Notes: generated from the letters alone by a model not told the origin. Shown: positions 7,710-17,765, numbered from the stretch's first letter. The stretch: DNA of 64,000 nt from Mycoplasmatota bacterium (GCA_022771205.1 JALFCF010000001.1:194663-258662), one strand, 5' to 3'. Numbers and translations are program-made.

Positions 7710-10301
7710 ATGAAAGACAGTTATCAAAAAGATATAAAAACAATTATCAAGGAACTAAACAGCAATGAAAAAACAGGTTTAACTACTGTTGAAGTAAAAA
7801 AAAGACAAGAACAATATGGATTTAATGAATTAAAACAAAAACCTAAAAAGACAATTATGAAGATGATTATTGAACAACTAACAGACAAGATGATTATAAT
7901 TCTCTTAATTGCTTCATTATTATCTTTTGTGCTAGGAGAAACCCTAGAAGGAGTAGTTATCTTATTTATTATTGCGATTAATATAATAATTAGTGTAATA
8001 CAAGAAAAAAAAGCGAGTGACGCTTTAGAAGCTTTAAAAAATATGAACGCTCCTTATACTATAGTATTAAGAAATGGAAAAAAAGAAAAAGTATTAGCAA
8101 AAGATTTGGTTCCTGGAGACATTGTTTATTTAGAAGCAGGAAATATTATTCCAGCAGACATTAGATGGCTAGAAGAACATGATATTTTAGTTGATGAGTC
8201 GGCTTTAACAGGAGAAAGTGTTACAGTAGAAAAAGATAAAGATTATATTAGTGAAAAAGAAGAACCATTAGGTGAAAGAAAAAATATGGGATTTTCTTCT
8301 ACAATTATAAATAATGGTACTGGCATTGGAATCGTAACTAATATTGGAATGGCAACAGAGATTGGAACAATCGCTAAATTATTAGATAGTGAAGATAATT
8401 TAGAAACTCCATTAAAACAAAAATTAAACAAAATTGGAAAAGTATTAAGTATTTTAGGAATCATTATTAGTATCTTAATTTTTATTATAGGAATTATTCA
8501 CGGTCAAAATTTAATTAGCATATTAATGATTGCAGTATCACTTGCCATATCAGTAATACCGGAAGGACTACCAGCAACAGTAACAGTGGTAATGGCTATT
8601 GGTGTCCAAAGAATGGCTGAAAAAAGAGCACTGGTAAAACAGCTTCCAGCTGTAGAAACTTTAGGTAGTGCTACTGTAATTTGTACGGATAAAACAGGAA
8701 CATTAACCGAAAATAAAATGACGGTAACAGAATATTATACAGCTGATAATCTATTAGGTTCAGGAGAAAATAACTTAACAGATCTATTAGCTTATTGTGG
8801 TATATTATGTAATAATGCTAGTATTATAAAAGGCGAAATCCAAGGTGATCCAACAGAAGGAGCTTTATTACAATTTGCCGAAAAAAACAAATATAATATC
8901 GAAAAAATAATAAAAGAAAATAAAAAAGATTATGAAAAACCTTTTGATTCAGATAGAAAATTAATGACTGTAATATGCAAAGATGAAAAGGGTAAGAAAA
9001 CAGCATATATTAAAGGAGCACCAGAAGAACTAATAAAAAAATGTAGCTATGCACTTATTGATGGAAAAAAGAAAAAAATAACAGACAAAGATAAAGAAAT
9101 AATTAGTACAAAATGTGACTATCTTGCTGATAATGCATTAAGAAGTTTAGGATTTGCCTATAAAACTACTAAATTATCAGAAAAAGAAGTAGAAGATGAT
9201 TTAATATTCTTAGGAATTACTGGAATGATTGATCCACCAAGAAAAGAAGTAATGGCATCTATTAAAAGCTGTCATGAAGCCGGTGTAAGAGTAATAATGA
9301 TTACTGGTGATCACAAAAAAACAGCAGTAGCAATTGCTAAACAATTAGGAATTTATAATGATTCAGATTTGGCTGTAAACGTAGAAGAATTTCATGAAAT
9401 GACACGAGAAGAATTACACAAGAAATTACCAAAAATCAGTGTTTTCTCTAGAGTCAGTCCAAAAGATAAATTAGATATTGTAAATGCTTTACAAGAACAA
9501 CAAGAAATTGTAGGTATGACAGGAGATGGAGTAAATGATGCTCCAGCATTAAATACTGCTGATATCGGTATTGCTATGGGGAAAAACGGAACAGATGTTG
9601 CAAAAGATGCTGCTGATATGTTACTTTTAGATGATAATTTTAAAACAATTGAAGTAGCAATTAAAGAAGGAAGAAGAATTTATAGAAATATTCAAAAAGT
9701 AATCCAATTTTTATTAACAGGAAATATTGCTGAAGTATTAACAATTCTTCTAGCCATGGTATTTAATTTAAAAACACCAATACTTGCAGTACACATTTTA
9801 TTTGTAAACTTGATTACAGATACTTTACCAGCATTAGCATTAGGAGTAGATCCTGCTAATAAAAATACTATGAAACATCCACCAACTAAAAAAGGTACAT
9901 TATTTGAAAAAGGAATGATTTTCAATATTGCATATTATGGTGCATTATTAACATTACTTTCATTTACAGCATATTTTGTAGGACTACAAGAAAGCTATGA
10001 AACTGCAATTACTATGACATTCATTACCTTATGTTTATCACAAATTGTTCATGCTATGAATCAACATTCTAATACAATATCTTTCTTTTCAAAAGAACAG
10101 CCAAAAAACAAAATACTATTTTTAGCAATGCTAGCATCAGTTTTAATATTAATGACAATTATCTTTGTACCAGCACTAAGTAAGTTCTTCTCAATCGTAC
10201 CATTAAGTAGTACTCAATGGCTAATAGCGATAGGATTATCTTTCATGCCGTTAATGGTTTCAGAGATTATTAAATTATTTGCTCCAAAAGAAGAAAAATA
10301 A
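7710..10301 (+). CDS. Calcium-type P-type cation ATPase (P2A)
   Basis: An 863-aa P-type ATPase with an N-terminal cation_ATPase_N domain, actuator loop TGES at 167-170, PEGLP in M4 at 284-288 (the P2A Ca2+ site motif), phosphorylation site DKTGT at 327-331, GDGVNDAP hinge from 605, and a full C-terminal set of membrane helices. This is the bacterial SERCA/PMR1-like Ca2+ exporter type (as in Bacillus YloB), using ATP to move Ca2+ or Mn2+ out across the membrane. Length is normal and all catalytic motifs are present. A DUF2871 membrane protein follows 12 bases later. Confidence 0.92.
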   Translation: MKDSYQKDIKTIIKELNSNEKTGLTTVEVKKRQEQYGFNELKQKPKKTIMKMIIEQLTDKMIIILLIASLLSFVLGETLEGVVILFIIAINIIISVIQEKKASDALEALKNMNAPYTIVLRNGKKEKVLAKDLVPGDIVYLEAGNIIPADIRWLEEHDILVDESALTGESVTVEKDKDYISEKEEPLGERKNMGFSSTIINNGTGIGIVTNIGMATEIGTIAKLLDSEDNLETPLKQKLNKIGKVLSILGIIISILIFIIGIIHGQNLISILMIAVSLAISVIPEGLPATVTVVMAIGVQRMAEKRALVKQLPAVETLGSATVICTDKTGTLTENKMTVTEYYTADNLLGSGENNLTDLLAYCGILCNNASIIKGEIQGDPTEGALLQFAEKNKYNIEKIIKENKKDYEKPFDSDRKLMTVICKDEKGKKTAYIKGAPEELIKKCSYALIDGKKKKITDKDKEIISTKCDYLADNALRSLGFAYKTTKLSEKEVEDDLIFLGITGMIDPPRKEVMASIKSCHEAGVRVIMITGDHKKTAVAIAKQLGIYNDSDLAVNVEEFHEMTREELHKKLPKISVFSRVSPKDKLDIVNALQEQQEIVGMTGDGVNDAPALNTADIGIAMGKNGTDVAKDAADMLLLDDNFKTIEVAIKEGRRIYRNIQKVIQFLLTGNIAEVLTILLAMVFNLKTPILAVHILFVNLITDTLPALALGVDPANKNTMKHPPTKKGTLFEKGMIFNIAYYGALLTLLSFTAYFVGLQESYETAITMTFITLCLSQIVHAMNQHSNTISFFSKEQPKNKILFLAMLASVLILMTIIFVPALSKFFSIVPLSSTQWLIAIGLSFMPLMVSEIIKLFAPKEEK

Positions 10302-10313
10302 AGGAGTAAACAT

Positions 10314-10730
10314 ATGAAAAAATTAGTAAATACAGCATTTATCTATGCAATAATCGCAATGCTTTGCGGAGTAGTATATAGAGAAGGAAGTAAATTTCTA
10401 GAACTAACAGAGCCAACCACGTGGAGCCTAACACATACTCATTTCTTTGTACTAGGAATGTTTTTCTTCCTACTTGTATTGTTATTAGAAAAGAACTTTC
10501 ATTTAACAAAAGATAAAAAGTTCAAGATATTCTATATTACTTATAATATAGGATTAATAATAACAGGAATTATGCTATGGATAAGAGGAATCTTTGATAT
10601 TACAAAGAATGCGACTATTACATATGATAAGATGATTAGTGGTATTAGCGGTATAGGACACATGCTATTAGGAATAGGAATAATAATATTTTTTATCATC
10701 TTAAAAAATGCTACAAAAGAAAAAAGATAG
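10314..10730 (+). CDS. DUF2871 membrane protein
   Basis: 138 residues with four hydrophobic helices and the family's THTHFFVLGMFFFL segment in helix 2. It follows the P-type ATPase with RBS AAAGGAGTAAAC and ends in a strong terminator, so the hypothetical gene, ATPase and DUF2871 gene form one operon. The biochemical role of DUF2871 is unknown; the histidines in helix 2 could bind metal or haem, which is inference. Confidence 0.75.
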   Translation: MKKLVNTAFIYAIIAMLCGVVYREGSKFLELTEPTTWSLTHTHFFVLGMFFFLLVLLLEKNFHLTKDKKFKIFYITYNIGLIITGIMLWIRGIFDITKNATITYDKMISGISGIGHMLLGIGIIIFFIILKNATKEKR

Positions 10731-10747
10731 GAAACTATCTTTTTTTA
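10719..10747 (+). terminator. Intrinsic terminator after the DUF2871 gene
   Basis: AAAAGATAG, loop GAAA, CTATCTTTTTTT. Confidence 0.88.
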
Positions 10748-10756
10748 TTAGCCAAA

Positions 10757-10785
10757 TTGACTAAATATTAAAAATATGATACAAT
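10757..10785 (+). promoter_or_regulatory. Sigma-A promoter for the 527-aa protein gene
   Basis: TTGACT at 10757-10762, 17-base spacer, TACAAT at 10780-10785 with an extended TG. Confidence 0.75.
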
Positions 10786-10811
10786 ATGGCCCGTAAATTG
10801 GGGGGTATAAT

Positions 10812-12395
10812 ATGAATACATTAACAGAAGTAATTAATAAAGGTGTGCCAGTAGAAACTCCTATTACTTTAAGTACTAATGACATATTAAAAATTTGTGA
10901 AAATAAAAGTAGATTAGAAAGTATCATAAAAAGAAACTTTGAAAAATATATGGAATTTTTAAAGACTAAAACACCAACAGAAGATATCGAAATATTTAAT
11001 ACATTAGGAATCATAACCGATAAAAATTCTTTAGAAAAAAAGTTTTGTTTTGCTCCTTCGGGATTTGCGGCATCTATTTTTGTTAACTTAAATGTAGATA
11101 ATGTTTGTAGAACTCAGGAAATAGAAGCACCTATAATGAGTTTTACTCAAGAAGAACTAGAAAAATATATCCAAGAAAAAGCTAACCCTAGATTAGAAAA
11201 ACTTGCTCAAGTGCGAAGCGAAAAAGAATTACGAAAAGAGTTTCCTGCAATACATATAAAGTATAAAGAACAGGACAGATTAGTAAGGCAAATTGCTCAA
11301 AGTTTAAAAACATTGAAGAAAAGCAAGACTTCAATATTAACAAAATTAGAAGTAAATAAACAATTAATAGATTCTCTAAACATATTAGGTATTAAAAATG
11401 AAGAGGAATTACAAAAAAGTGGTGGCATATTATCGATAGAAAACTTTTGCACACGATATAGAACATGTCTACAAGGACTAGTAGATAATACCGAAGAGAT
11501 TATCAACTACATAGTTACTCATCCTATAAATTTAAATCAGCTATCTCAAGAAGACAGTGAAAAACTATCTTTATATGTTGCTAATCAATTTTTAAGAACT
11601 TGCGAAATGGTAGAAGAAAAAGATAAACAACGTTACTTATATTTAATAACTACATACTTTAACGAAAATAGTAAAAGAAAAACAGATGATAAAACTTCTA
11701 TTGTAATTGGCAAAGTAGAAAATGATGCTATAGGATTAAAAACTAAAGGACACATAATAACGCCAAAACAAGTATATGAAAGATATAAAAAACTTGTTAT
11801 AGAAAATCCAGAATTACATGTTGTAGATTTTGATACTATCGATTTTTCTGGAATGAGTTTACAACAAGTAGAAGAGTTCATGATAGAATATATGAAAGAC
11901 TTAAAAGCAAATTGGGAAATCATTCCAAACAGTCAAATGAAAGATAAATTGCCAACATATGCTCCAAAAACACCATCAAATCTAAGTGAAGAAGAAAAAG
12001 AAAGAAGACAACAAAAACTATTAGATTTATATATAGACAAAAAAGAGTTTTACGACTCTACTGATTCATTCTTTAGAATTGTAGGGAAAAATACTTTCGA
12101 AGGCTATGTAGGACATATATATACCAATGGAACAGTTGTATTAGATAAGTTTTTTGAAAACCAAGAAACTGGTAGAGTAGCAAATGGTGAAGCAATCTAT
12201 GTTATGAATATCAGTGATTTCTATCGCCTTTCAAATTTACCAAAACAAGAATTAATTTACAATCCAAACTGCAAAAGAATTTATCATAGTGGAGATTGGA
12301 AAGAGCGTGTTAAAGAAAAAATAGAGGGGACTACTGCAACTAAAACAGCAGAAGAATTAAAATGTTTAATTAAATCAGGTAAAGTTGGAGAATAA
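10812..12395 (+). CDS. Hypothetical 527-aa protein
   Basis: No family recognised. It is soluble and mostly helical, with a charged central region (residues about 160-340) and a C-terminal alpha/beta part (about 405-505) containing a YVGHIYTNGTVVLDKFF stretch. No signal peptide or membrane helix. The start follows GGGGGGTATAATATG. It has its own sigma-A promoter and a terminator. It directly precedes the CIRCE element of clpB; two other lineage-specific proteins also precede CIRCE elements in this window. Confidence 0.65.
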   Translation: MNTLTEVINKGVPVETPITLSTNDILKICENKSRLESIIKRNFEKYMEFLKTKTPTEDIEIFNTLGIITDKNSLEKKFCFAPSGFAASIFVNLNVDNVCRTQEIEAPIMSFTQEELEKYIQEKANPRLEKLAQVRSEKELRKEFPAIHIKYKEQDRLVRQIAQSLKTLKKSKTSILTKLEVNKQLIDSLNILGIKNEEELQKSGGILSIENFCTRYRTCLQGLVDNTEEIINYIVTHPINLNQLSQEDSEKLSLYVANQFLRTCEMVEEKDKQRYLYLITTYFNENSKRKTDDKTSIVIGKVENDAIGLKTKGHIITPKQVYERYKKLVIENPELHVVDFDTIDFSGMSLQQVEEFMIEYMKDLKANWEIIPNSQMKDKLPTYAPKTPSNLSEEEKERRQQKLLDLYIDKKEFYDSTDSFFRIVGKNTFEGYVGHIYTNGTVVLDKFFENQETGRVANGEAIYVMNISDFYRLSNLPKQELIYNPNCKRIYHSGDWKERVKEKIEGTTATKTAEELKCLIKSGKVGE

Positions 12396-12396
12396 T

Positions 12397-12427
12397 AATT
12401 CAATACCAAATAAGTATTGAATTTTTT
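12397..12427 (+). terminator. Intrinsic terminator before clpB
   Basis: AATTCAATAC / GTATTGAATT hairpin followed by TTTTT, separating the 527-aa gene from the CIRCE promoter. Confidence 0.88.
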
Positions 12428-12437
12428 ATACCTATAA

Positions 12438-12478
12438 TTAGCACTCTATATTGACAAGTGCTAAAAAATGAGTATAAT
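12438..12478 (+). promoter_or_regulatory. CIRCE operator overlapping the clpB promoter
   Basis: TTAGCACTC at 12438-12446, 9-base spacer, AAGTGCTAA at 12456-12464. This is the HrcA operator consensus TTAGCACTC-N9-GAGTGCTAA with one mismatch. The spacer's end and first base of the right arm form the -35 TTGACA (12451-12456); the -10 TATAAT is at 12473-12478. HrcA bound here would cover the promoter. Confidence 0.93.
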
Positions 12479-12499
12479 GAACAATGAAGGGGTGATAAT

Positions 12500-14602
12500 A
12501 TGTATAATAATTATAATGAACAACAAGAAGAAAATGTTCTTGAAAAATATGGCCGTAACATCACTGAAGATGCTAAAAAAGGAAAAATTGATCCAGTTAT
12601 TGGACGTGATGAAGAAATTCGTAGTATCACCAGAGTATTATCAAGGAAAACAAAAAATAATCCAGTTCTAATTGGTGAACCTGGTGTAGGAAAAACTGCT
12701 ATTGTTGAAGGACTAGCTTTAAGGATTATTAAGGGCGATGTTCCATCAAGCTTAAAAGATAAAACTGTTTGGGAATTGGATATGGCATCTTTAGTAGCTG
12801 GTGCTAAATATCGTGGTGAATTTGAAGAAAGATTAAAAAATGTCCTAAACGAGATTAAAAAAAGTGAAGGCGACATTATTATGTTTATTGATGAAATTCA
12901 CATGATTGTAGGTACTGGTAGAACAGAAGGCGCAATGGATACTTCAAATATCTTAAAACCAATGCTTGCTCGTGGTGAGATTCATGTAATTGGAGCAACA
13001 ACACTAAATGAATATAGACAATATATTGAAAAAGATGGAGCTCTAGAAAGACGGTTCCAAAAAATAAAAGTAGAAGAACCAAATGTTGAAGACACAATTA
13101 CAATTCTTCGTGGATTAAAAGAACGTTTTGAAATTCATCATGGTGTAACTATTCAAGATAAAGCATTAATAGCAGCAGCCACACTATCTAATAGATATAT
13201 TACAGATAGATACTTACCAGATAAAGCAATCGATCTAGTTGATGAAGCTTGTGCAACAATCCGAGTACAAATGGATTCTGTTCCTTTTGAATTAGATAAC
13301 TTAACTCATAGAATTATGCGTTTAGAAATTGAGCGCCAAGCTATAAAAAAGGAAAAAGATGAAATTTCCAAAAAACGTAGAGAAGATATTGATAAAAACC
13401 TAATCACAATGAAACAAAAAGAACAAGAATTAACAGAAGCTTGGAATAAAGAAAAGAACTTAAACGAAAATATTAAGAAAAAGAAAAAAGAAATTGAAGA
13501 AGCAAGATTTAAACTAGAACAAGCTGAAAATAAATATGATTTAGAGCAAGCTGCTATTCTAAGACATGGAACAATTCCAAAATTAGAAAAGGAGTTAGAA
13601 GATTTAAATAATACTGAAAAAAATAAAATATTAAGTGATACTGTAACAGAAGATGATATAGCTAAAATTATAGCTAAATGGACAAATATTCCTGTTGCTA
13701 AATTAGTAAGTAGTGAAAAAGAAAAGTTACTATTATTAGAAGATAATATGAAAAAACGTGTTATGGGTCAAGATGAAGCACTAGAACTAGTAAGTGATGC
13801 AGTAATTAAATCAAGAAGTGGTATCAAAGATCCAAATAGACCAATCGCATCATTTATGTTTTTAGGACCTACTGGAGTAGGTAAAACAGAAGTGGCTAGA
13901 ACTCTTGCCTATGAATTATTTGATGATGAACGTCACATGGTAAGAATTGACATGAGCGAATATATGGAAAAATTCTCTGTTTCACGATTAATTGGTTCTC
14001 CTCCAGGATATGTAGGATATGAAGAAGGAGGACAATTAACCGAAGCAGTAAGACGTAATCCATATAGTATTGTTCTATTCGATGAAGTAGAAAAGGCACA
14101 TCCTGAAGTATTAAACTTATTACTTCAAATATTAGATGATGGACGAGTAACTGATTCTAATGGTAGAACAGTTGATTTTAAAAATACTATCATCATCATG
14201 ACATCTAACTTAGGTAGTGAACATATTTTAGATGGTAATACGAATTTAGTAATGCAAGAAGTAAGAGAACATTTTAGACCAGAATTTATTAACCGTATTG
14301 ATGAAATAATTGTCTTCAATCCATTATCAAAAGAAGCTATTGGTAATATTTTAGATAAAATTATTAAAGAAATTGAAAATAGACTAAAAGACATTAATAT
14401 CAAAATTAATGTAACCGAAAGAGCTAAAGAACAATTAATTAATGATGGCTATGACATTAATTATGGAGCAAGGCCATTAAAAAGATTAGTCTCAAGAACA
14501 ATAGAAACAATGCTTTCTAAAAAGATAATAGCTGGACAAATAAAACCAAATGATACGGTAATAATAGACTATGAAGATGATAATTATATGATAAAAGAGT
14601 AA
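12500..14602 (+). CDS. clpB: ClpB-type disaggregase lacking the N-terminal Clp_N domain
   Basis: A 700-aa HSP100 ATPase. It has AAA1 with Walker A GEPGVGKT (59-66) and Walker B IMFIDE, a coiled-coil middle domain of about 120 residues (about 275-400) beginning with the ClpB-like [12 protein letters not shown], and AAA2 with Walker A GPTGVGKT (456-463) and Walker B IVLFDE, then the D2-small domain. The long middle domain marks ClpB rather than ClpC or ClpE. Normal ClpB has about 150 extra N-terminal residues; here only about 20 residues precede the AAA1 region, and the SD (GGGGTGATAAT) and promoter confirm this start. The protein works with DnaK to dissolve aggregates after heat shock. Confidence 0.9.
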   Translation: MYNNYNEQQEENVLEKYGRNITEDAKKGKIDPVIGRDEEIRSITRVLSRKTKNNPVLIGEPGVGKTAIVEGLALRIIKGDVPSSLKDKTVWELDMASLVAGAKYRGEFEERLKNVLNEIKKSEGDIIMFIDEIHMIVGTGRTEGAMDTSNILKPMLARGEIHVIGATTLNEYRQYIEKDGALERRFQKIKVEEPNVEDTITILRGLKERFEIHHGVTIQDKALIAAATLSNRYITDRYLPDKAIDLVDEACATIRVQMDSVPFELDNLTHRIMRLEIERQAIKKEKDEISKKRREDIDKNLITMKQKEQELTEAWNKEKNLNENIKKKKKEIEEARFKLEQAENKYDLEQAAILRHGTIPKLEKELEDLNNTEKNKILSDTVTEDDIAKIIAKWTNIPVAKLVSSEKEKLLLLEDNMKKRVMGQDEALELVSDAVIKSRSGIKDPNRPIASFMFLGPTGVGKTEVARTLAYELFDDERHMVRIDMSEYMEKFSVSRLIGSPPGYVGYEEGGQLTEAVRRNPYSIVLFDEVEKAHPEVLNLLLQILDDGRVTDSNGRTVDFKNTIIIMTSNLGSEHILDGNTNLVMQEVREHFRPEFINRIDEIIVFNPLSKEAIGNILDKIIKEIENRLKDINIKINVTERAKEQLINDGYDINYGARPLKRLVSRTIETMLSKKIIAGQIKPNDTVIIDYEDDNYMIKE

Positions 14603-14622
14603 TTTATTTACTCTTTTTCTAT
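14597..14622 (+). terminator. Intrinsic terminator after clpB
   Basis: GAGTAA / TTACTC hairpin with TTTTTC; it includes the stop codon. Confidence 0.82.
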
Positions 14623-14648
14623 TATATAAAAGAAAATCATGGCAAATA

Positions 14649-14657
14649 TGATATAAT
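14649..14657 (+). promoter_or_regulatory. Extended -10 promoter for folD
   Basis: TGATATAAT, with the -10 hexamer at 14652-14657; no clear -35. Confidence 0.6.
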
Positions 14658-14689
14658 AAATATATACAATCAAGAAATGAGGGTTAGGT

Positions 14690-15595
14690 ATGGATAAAAA
14701 AATAAATGGTTTAGAAGTAAGTAATATTTTATATGCAGAGTTAAACAAGTATTTATTAAAAAAACAAGCAATACCTAGAGTAGTTGATTTGTCAATTGGC
14801 CATGATTTTGGTGGAGAAATGTATGCCAAAATGAAAGAAAAAAACATTACAAGTAAAACAATGATTGATTTTATTAGTGTTCATTTTGATGAGATGACTA
14901 AAGAAGAATTAGAACAGTATATTATCAACATCAATAATGATAATACAATAAGTGGACTGATGATTCAGCTCCCATTACCAAAGCATTTACAAGCAGAAGA
15001 ACGTAGACTATTAGATTTAATTAATCCAATTAAAGATGTAGATGGGCTAACTTCTTTATCAGCTGGAAGGTTATCAACAGGAGATCACACTTTGATACCA
15101 TGCACACCAAGAGGTATAGAAATGTTATTAAAGGCTTATGATATAGATTTAGAAGGAAAAAAAGTCGCAATTATTAATCGCAGTAATATTGTAGGAAAAC
15201 CTTTAGCAGAATTAATGCTTCAAAATAATGCAACTCCAATCATTTGTCATTCAAAGACCAATAATCTAGCAAGTATTACTAGAACTTGTGATATTGTCGT
15301 TGCTGCTCTAAATAAACAAGAACATATAAATAGTGAATTTATTAAAGAGGGTGCCATAGTGATTGATGTTGGAGTTCATAAAAATGAAGCTGGAAAAACA
15401 GTAGGAGATGTCGCATTTGACGATGTTTATGACAAAGTGTCTTTAATTACTCCCTCAACAGGTGCAGTAGGTCCAATGACGATTTGTATGTTAGCTTATA
15501 ATTCTGCCAAAAGTATTTATGGTGAAGAAGTAGAAGAGGTATTAAAGCAAGGAATAGCAAAAGCAAAACAAAGAATAAAGACATATAATATGTAA
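14690..15595 (+). CDS. folD: FolD, methylenetetrahydrofolate dehydrogenase/cyclohydrolase
   Basis: A 301-aa protein with the FolD motifs. These include the N-terminal catalytic YAKMKEKN stretch with the Tyr/Lys pair, the GLMIQLPLP motif, DVDGLT, the NAD(P)-binding INRSNIVGKPLAELML segment, and a C-terminal TPSTGAVGPMT. It interconverts 5,10-methylene-THF, 5,10-methenyl-THF and 10-formyl-THF in the cytosol for purine, fMet and thymidylate synthesis. Length is typical. It is a single-gene unit between terminators. Confidence 0.93.
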   Translation: MDKKINGLEVSNILYAELNKYLLKKQAIPRVVDLSIGHDFGGEMYAKMKEKNITSKTMIDFISVHFDEMTKEELEQYIININNDNTISGLMIQLPLPKHLQAEERRLLDLINPIKDVDGLTSLSAGRLSTGDHTLIPCTPRGIEMLLKAYDIDLEGKKVAIINRSNIVGKPLAELMLQNNATPIICHSKTNNLASITRTCDIVVAALNKQEHINSEFIKEGAIVIDVGVHKNEAGKTVGDVAFDDVYDKVSLITPSTGAVGPMTICMLAYNSAKSIYGEEVEEVLKQGIAKAKQRIKTYNM

Positions 15596-15603
15596 AATAA
15601 AAA

Positions 15604-15642
15604 AAGAAACGTAATTCTTATCATAGAATTGCGTTTCTTTCA
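15604..15642 (+). terminator. Intrinsic terminator after folD
   Basis: AAGAAACGTAATTCT pairs with AGAATTGCGTTTCTT around a six-base loop. The T-tail is short because the next -10 element (TGATATAAT, 15643-15651) begins at once. Confidence 0.75.
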
Positions 15643-15651
15643 TGATATAAT
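15643..15651 (+). promoter_or_regulatory. Extended -10 promoter
   Basis: TGATATAAT with the -10 hexamer at 15646-15651, about 20 bases before the start of the membrane protein gene. Confidence 0.6.
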
Positions 15652-15670
15652 AAGAAAAAAAGGAGGAGTT

Positions 15671-16504
15671 ATGAAAACATTTATTAGAGGAATTCTTACT
15701 ACAGTATTAGTATTTTCATTCACTTTGATACCTACAATAATATACGCAGAGAAAACAATAAATAATGATTTAATTGGAGAGTATTTTAAAGAAGAGATTA
15801 CAAGTCAAATAACAGAAACCATGATAGATAACCTAGATGGTCTATCAACAGAAGAATATAATAAAGTAAAAAATGATATAGAAAACAACAAAGAAATTAA
15901 TGCTTTTATAGAAAAATATAGTAATCGTATCCTAGAGGATTTATCAAAAGAAAAGGTAGACGATGTTAATTTAGAAGAAGATATTAAAAATTTATTACAT
16001 GGTAACAAAGAATTAATAGAACAAGCGGTTGGAGAAAAAGTTACAGATGAAGAGTTAGATCAAGCTTTAGATACTGTTTTTACAGGTGAAGATGCAGAAT
16101 ATTCTTATCAAGAAATAATAAAAGAAGTACGAAATGAATTACCAGCTGATGCACAAGCTATGGTAGATGGCTATAACACCCTTACATCACAACAATTTGT
16201 TATTGTATCAATAATCATATCGGTAATTGCTATTGTAATAATCGCATTGTTGAAAAAACCATACTATAAATGGATAGTGAATGTAGGAATAGCAGGAATT
16301 ATCTCAGCACTATTTATAGCGTTAATAGGAGGCAGTATTTCCCTTCTTGTAAGTGTTGTAATTAATTCTATAAACCAAACTATAAAAGTAAGTGCAACAC
16401 CAATGTTAATAACAGCAGGAATTATGTTAGTAGTTAGTATTGGATTAATAGTTATAAACAACATTTTAGATAAAAAAATGGAGGATGATCATGTTATATC
16501 CTAG
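15671..16504 (+). CDS. Hypothetical exported membrane protein
   Basis: About 277 residues. A signal peptide or N-terminal anchor (residues 1-25) is followed by an acidic, helical extracytoplasmic domain (about 30-175) and then three hydrophobic helices in the last 95 residues. No family recognised. The start at 15671 follows AAAGGAGGAGTT; an upstream in-frame ATG at 15629 lies in the terminator and promoter. The end overlaps the LD-carboxypeptidase gene by 14 bases, so the two are coupled and an envelope role is likely. Confidence 0.7.
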   Translation: MKTFIRGILTTVLVFSFTLIPTIIYAEKTINNDLIGEYFKEEITSQITETMIDNLDGLSTEEYNKVKNDIENNKEINAFIEKYSNRILEDLSKEKVDDVNLEEDIKNLLHGNKELIEQAVGEKVTDEELDQALDTVFTGEDAEYSYQEIIKEVRNELPADAQAMVDGYNTLTSQQFVIVSIIISVIAIVIIALLKKPYYKWIVNVGIAGIISALFIALIGGSISLLVSVVINSINQTIKVSATPMLITAGIMLVVSIGLIVINNILDKKMEDDHVIS

Positions 16505-17474
16505 ATTTTTAGAAAAAAATGATATTATTGGTATTACAGCTCCATCACAAGGAGTTGGTGATCACTTAGAATCCTTTAAAAAATCTATAAAAACTTTAGA
16601 AGAATATGGATATAAAATTAAAGAAACTGCAAGTGTCAGAAATAAAGGTATGGTATCAACAACGGGAGAAAAAAGAAGCCAAGAACTAGATGAAGTAATT
16701 ACAGATAAGAATGTAAAGATGATTATTTGTGCTAGTGGAGGAGATTTCTTATTAGAAATGTTACCCACTATTAATTGGAAAAATATTAAACAAAACCCTA
16801 AATGGATAATGGGATATTCTGATCCAACAGCATTGCTATATATCACAACAACTAAATTAGATATTGCAACTATATATGGATGTAATGCTGGTAGTTTTGA
16901 TCAAACAAATCTGCATGAATGTTTAAAAAATAATTTGAAAATACTATCTGGAAATATTCTTACACAAAAAAGCTTTGATTTATATCAAAAAGGTTGGTTG
17001 GAAGAGTCTGACGGTTATAATTTAACAGAACCAGTATATTGGGAAGATTTAAATGGAGAAGTAAATATACAAGGAAGAATAATTGGAGGTTGCCTCGATT
17101 GTTTAAAAGATATAATTGGAACACCTTATGATTATACAAAAAAATTTATTGAAAAATATAAAGATGATGGATTTATTTGGTATTTTGATGTCTGCGAATT
17201 ATCAGTGGAAGAATTTTATCGTACTTTATTTCAAATGAAAGAGGCAGGATGGTTTGAATATATAAAAGGTGTAGTTGTGGGAAGAGTAGCAGTACCAAGA
17301 TGTTTTTATAAGGATTTTTCTTACCAAGATGCCTTAAAAAAAATATTCCCTAATATCCCCTTAATATTTAATGCCGATATCGGACATGTCCCACCAAAAA
17401 TGACTATAATTAATGGAAGTATTGCTAAAGTGACTTGCAAAGAGGGAAAAGGTGCAATCTCTCAGACTTTATGA
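16491..17474 (+). CDS. S66-family LD-carboxypeptidase (LdcA/MccF-like)
   Basis: About 327 residues. The N-terminal GITAPSQG motif and the nucleophile-elbow MGYSDPTALL (catalytic Ser around residue 110) identify peptidase family S66. The C-terminal half holds the family's IIGGCLDCLKDIIGTPYD and DIGHVPPK segments carrying the catalytic Glu and His. Members trim D-Ala from murein tetrapeptides during recycling, or cleave microcin C-type peptides. Start at 16491 is set by GGAGGATGATC. It ends in TGA, which also begins the next promoter's TGATATAAT. Confidence 0.85.
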   Translation: MLYPRFLEKNDIIGITAPSQGVGDHLESFKKSIKTLEEYGYKIKETASVRNKGMVSTTGEKRSQELDEVITDKNVKMIICASGGDFLLEMLPTINWKNIKQNPKWIMGYSDPTALLYITTTKLDIATIYGCNAGSFDQTNLHECLKNNLKILSGNILTQKSFDLYQKGWLEESDGYNLTEPVYWEDLNGEVNIQGRIIGGCLDCLKDIIGTPYDYTKKFIEKYKDDGFIWYFDVCELSVEEFYRTLFQMKEAGWFEYIKGVVVGRVAVPRCFYKDFSYQDALKKIFPNIPLIFNADIGHVPPKMTIINGSIAKVTCKEGKGAISQTL

Positions 17475-17480
17475 TATAAT
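17472..17480 (+). promoter_or_regulatory. Extended -10 promoter overlapping a stop codon
   Basis: TGATATAAT, whose TGA is the stop codon of the LD-carboxypeptidase gene. Confidence 0.6.
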
Positions 17481-17509
17481 AAGAAAGAAAAAGAAAAGAG
17501 GAGTAGTTT

Positions 17510-17752
17510 ATGTCAGAAGAAGAATTAGAAAAAACAGGAATCCTAAAGGATTTATTGAATAAAGAAGATGAAGAAGAAATGACTATCAATGAAATGATAG
17601 AAGAATTCTTAGAACAATTAGACTACTTAGATATGGACACAAAGAAAAAACAAAAATTAAAATCACTAGCAAAACAAATACAAGAAGAAAAAGAAGAAAA
17701 AGCAAAAGAATTTTTATTTGATGAATTAAAAAAGGTAGCTAACGAAGAGTAG
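17510..17752 (+). CDS. Small acidic coiled-coil protein
   Basis: 80 residues, almost entirely charged and helical (Glu/Lys-rich), with no Cys or Trp. No family recognised. RBS AGAGGAGTAGTTT precedes the ATG. It has its own promoter and terminator, so it is probably a real monocistronic gene. Confidence 0.65.
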   Translation: MSEEELEKTGILKDLLNKEDEEEMTINEMIEEFLEQLDYLDMDTKKKQKLKSLAKQIQEEKEEKAKEFLFDELKKVANEE

Positions 17753-17765
17753 CTATCTTTTTTAT
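17733..17765 (+). terminator. Intrinsic terminator, possibly bidirectional
   Basis: GGTAGCTA / TAGCTATC hairpin followed by a T-run, between convergent genes. Confidence 0.8.

Noticed and set aside
15629-15670. Upstream start for the exported membrane protein
   Set aside because: The ATG lies inside the folD terminator and before the promoter; the ATG at 15671 has GGAGGA and begins a signal peptide.
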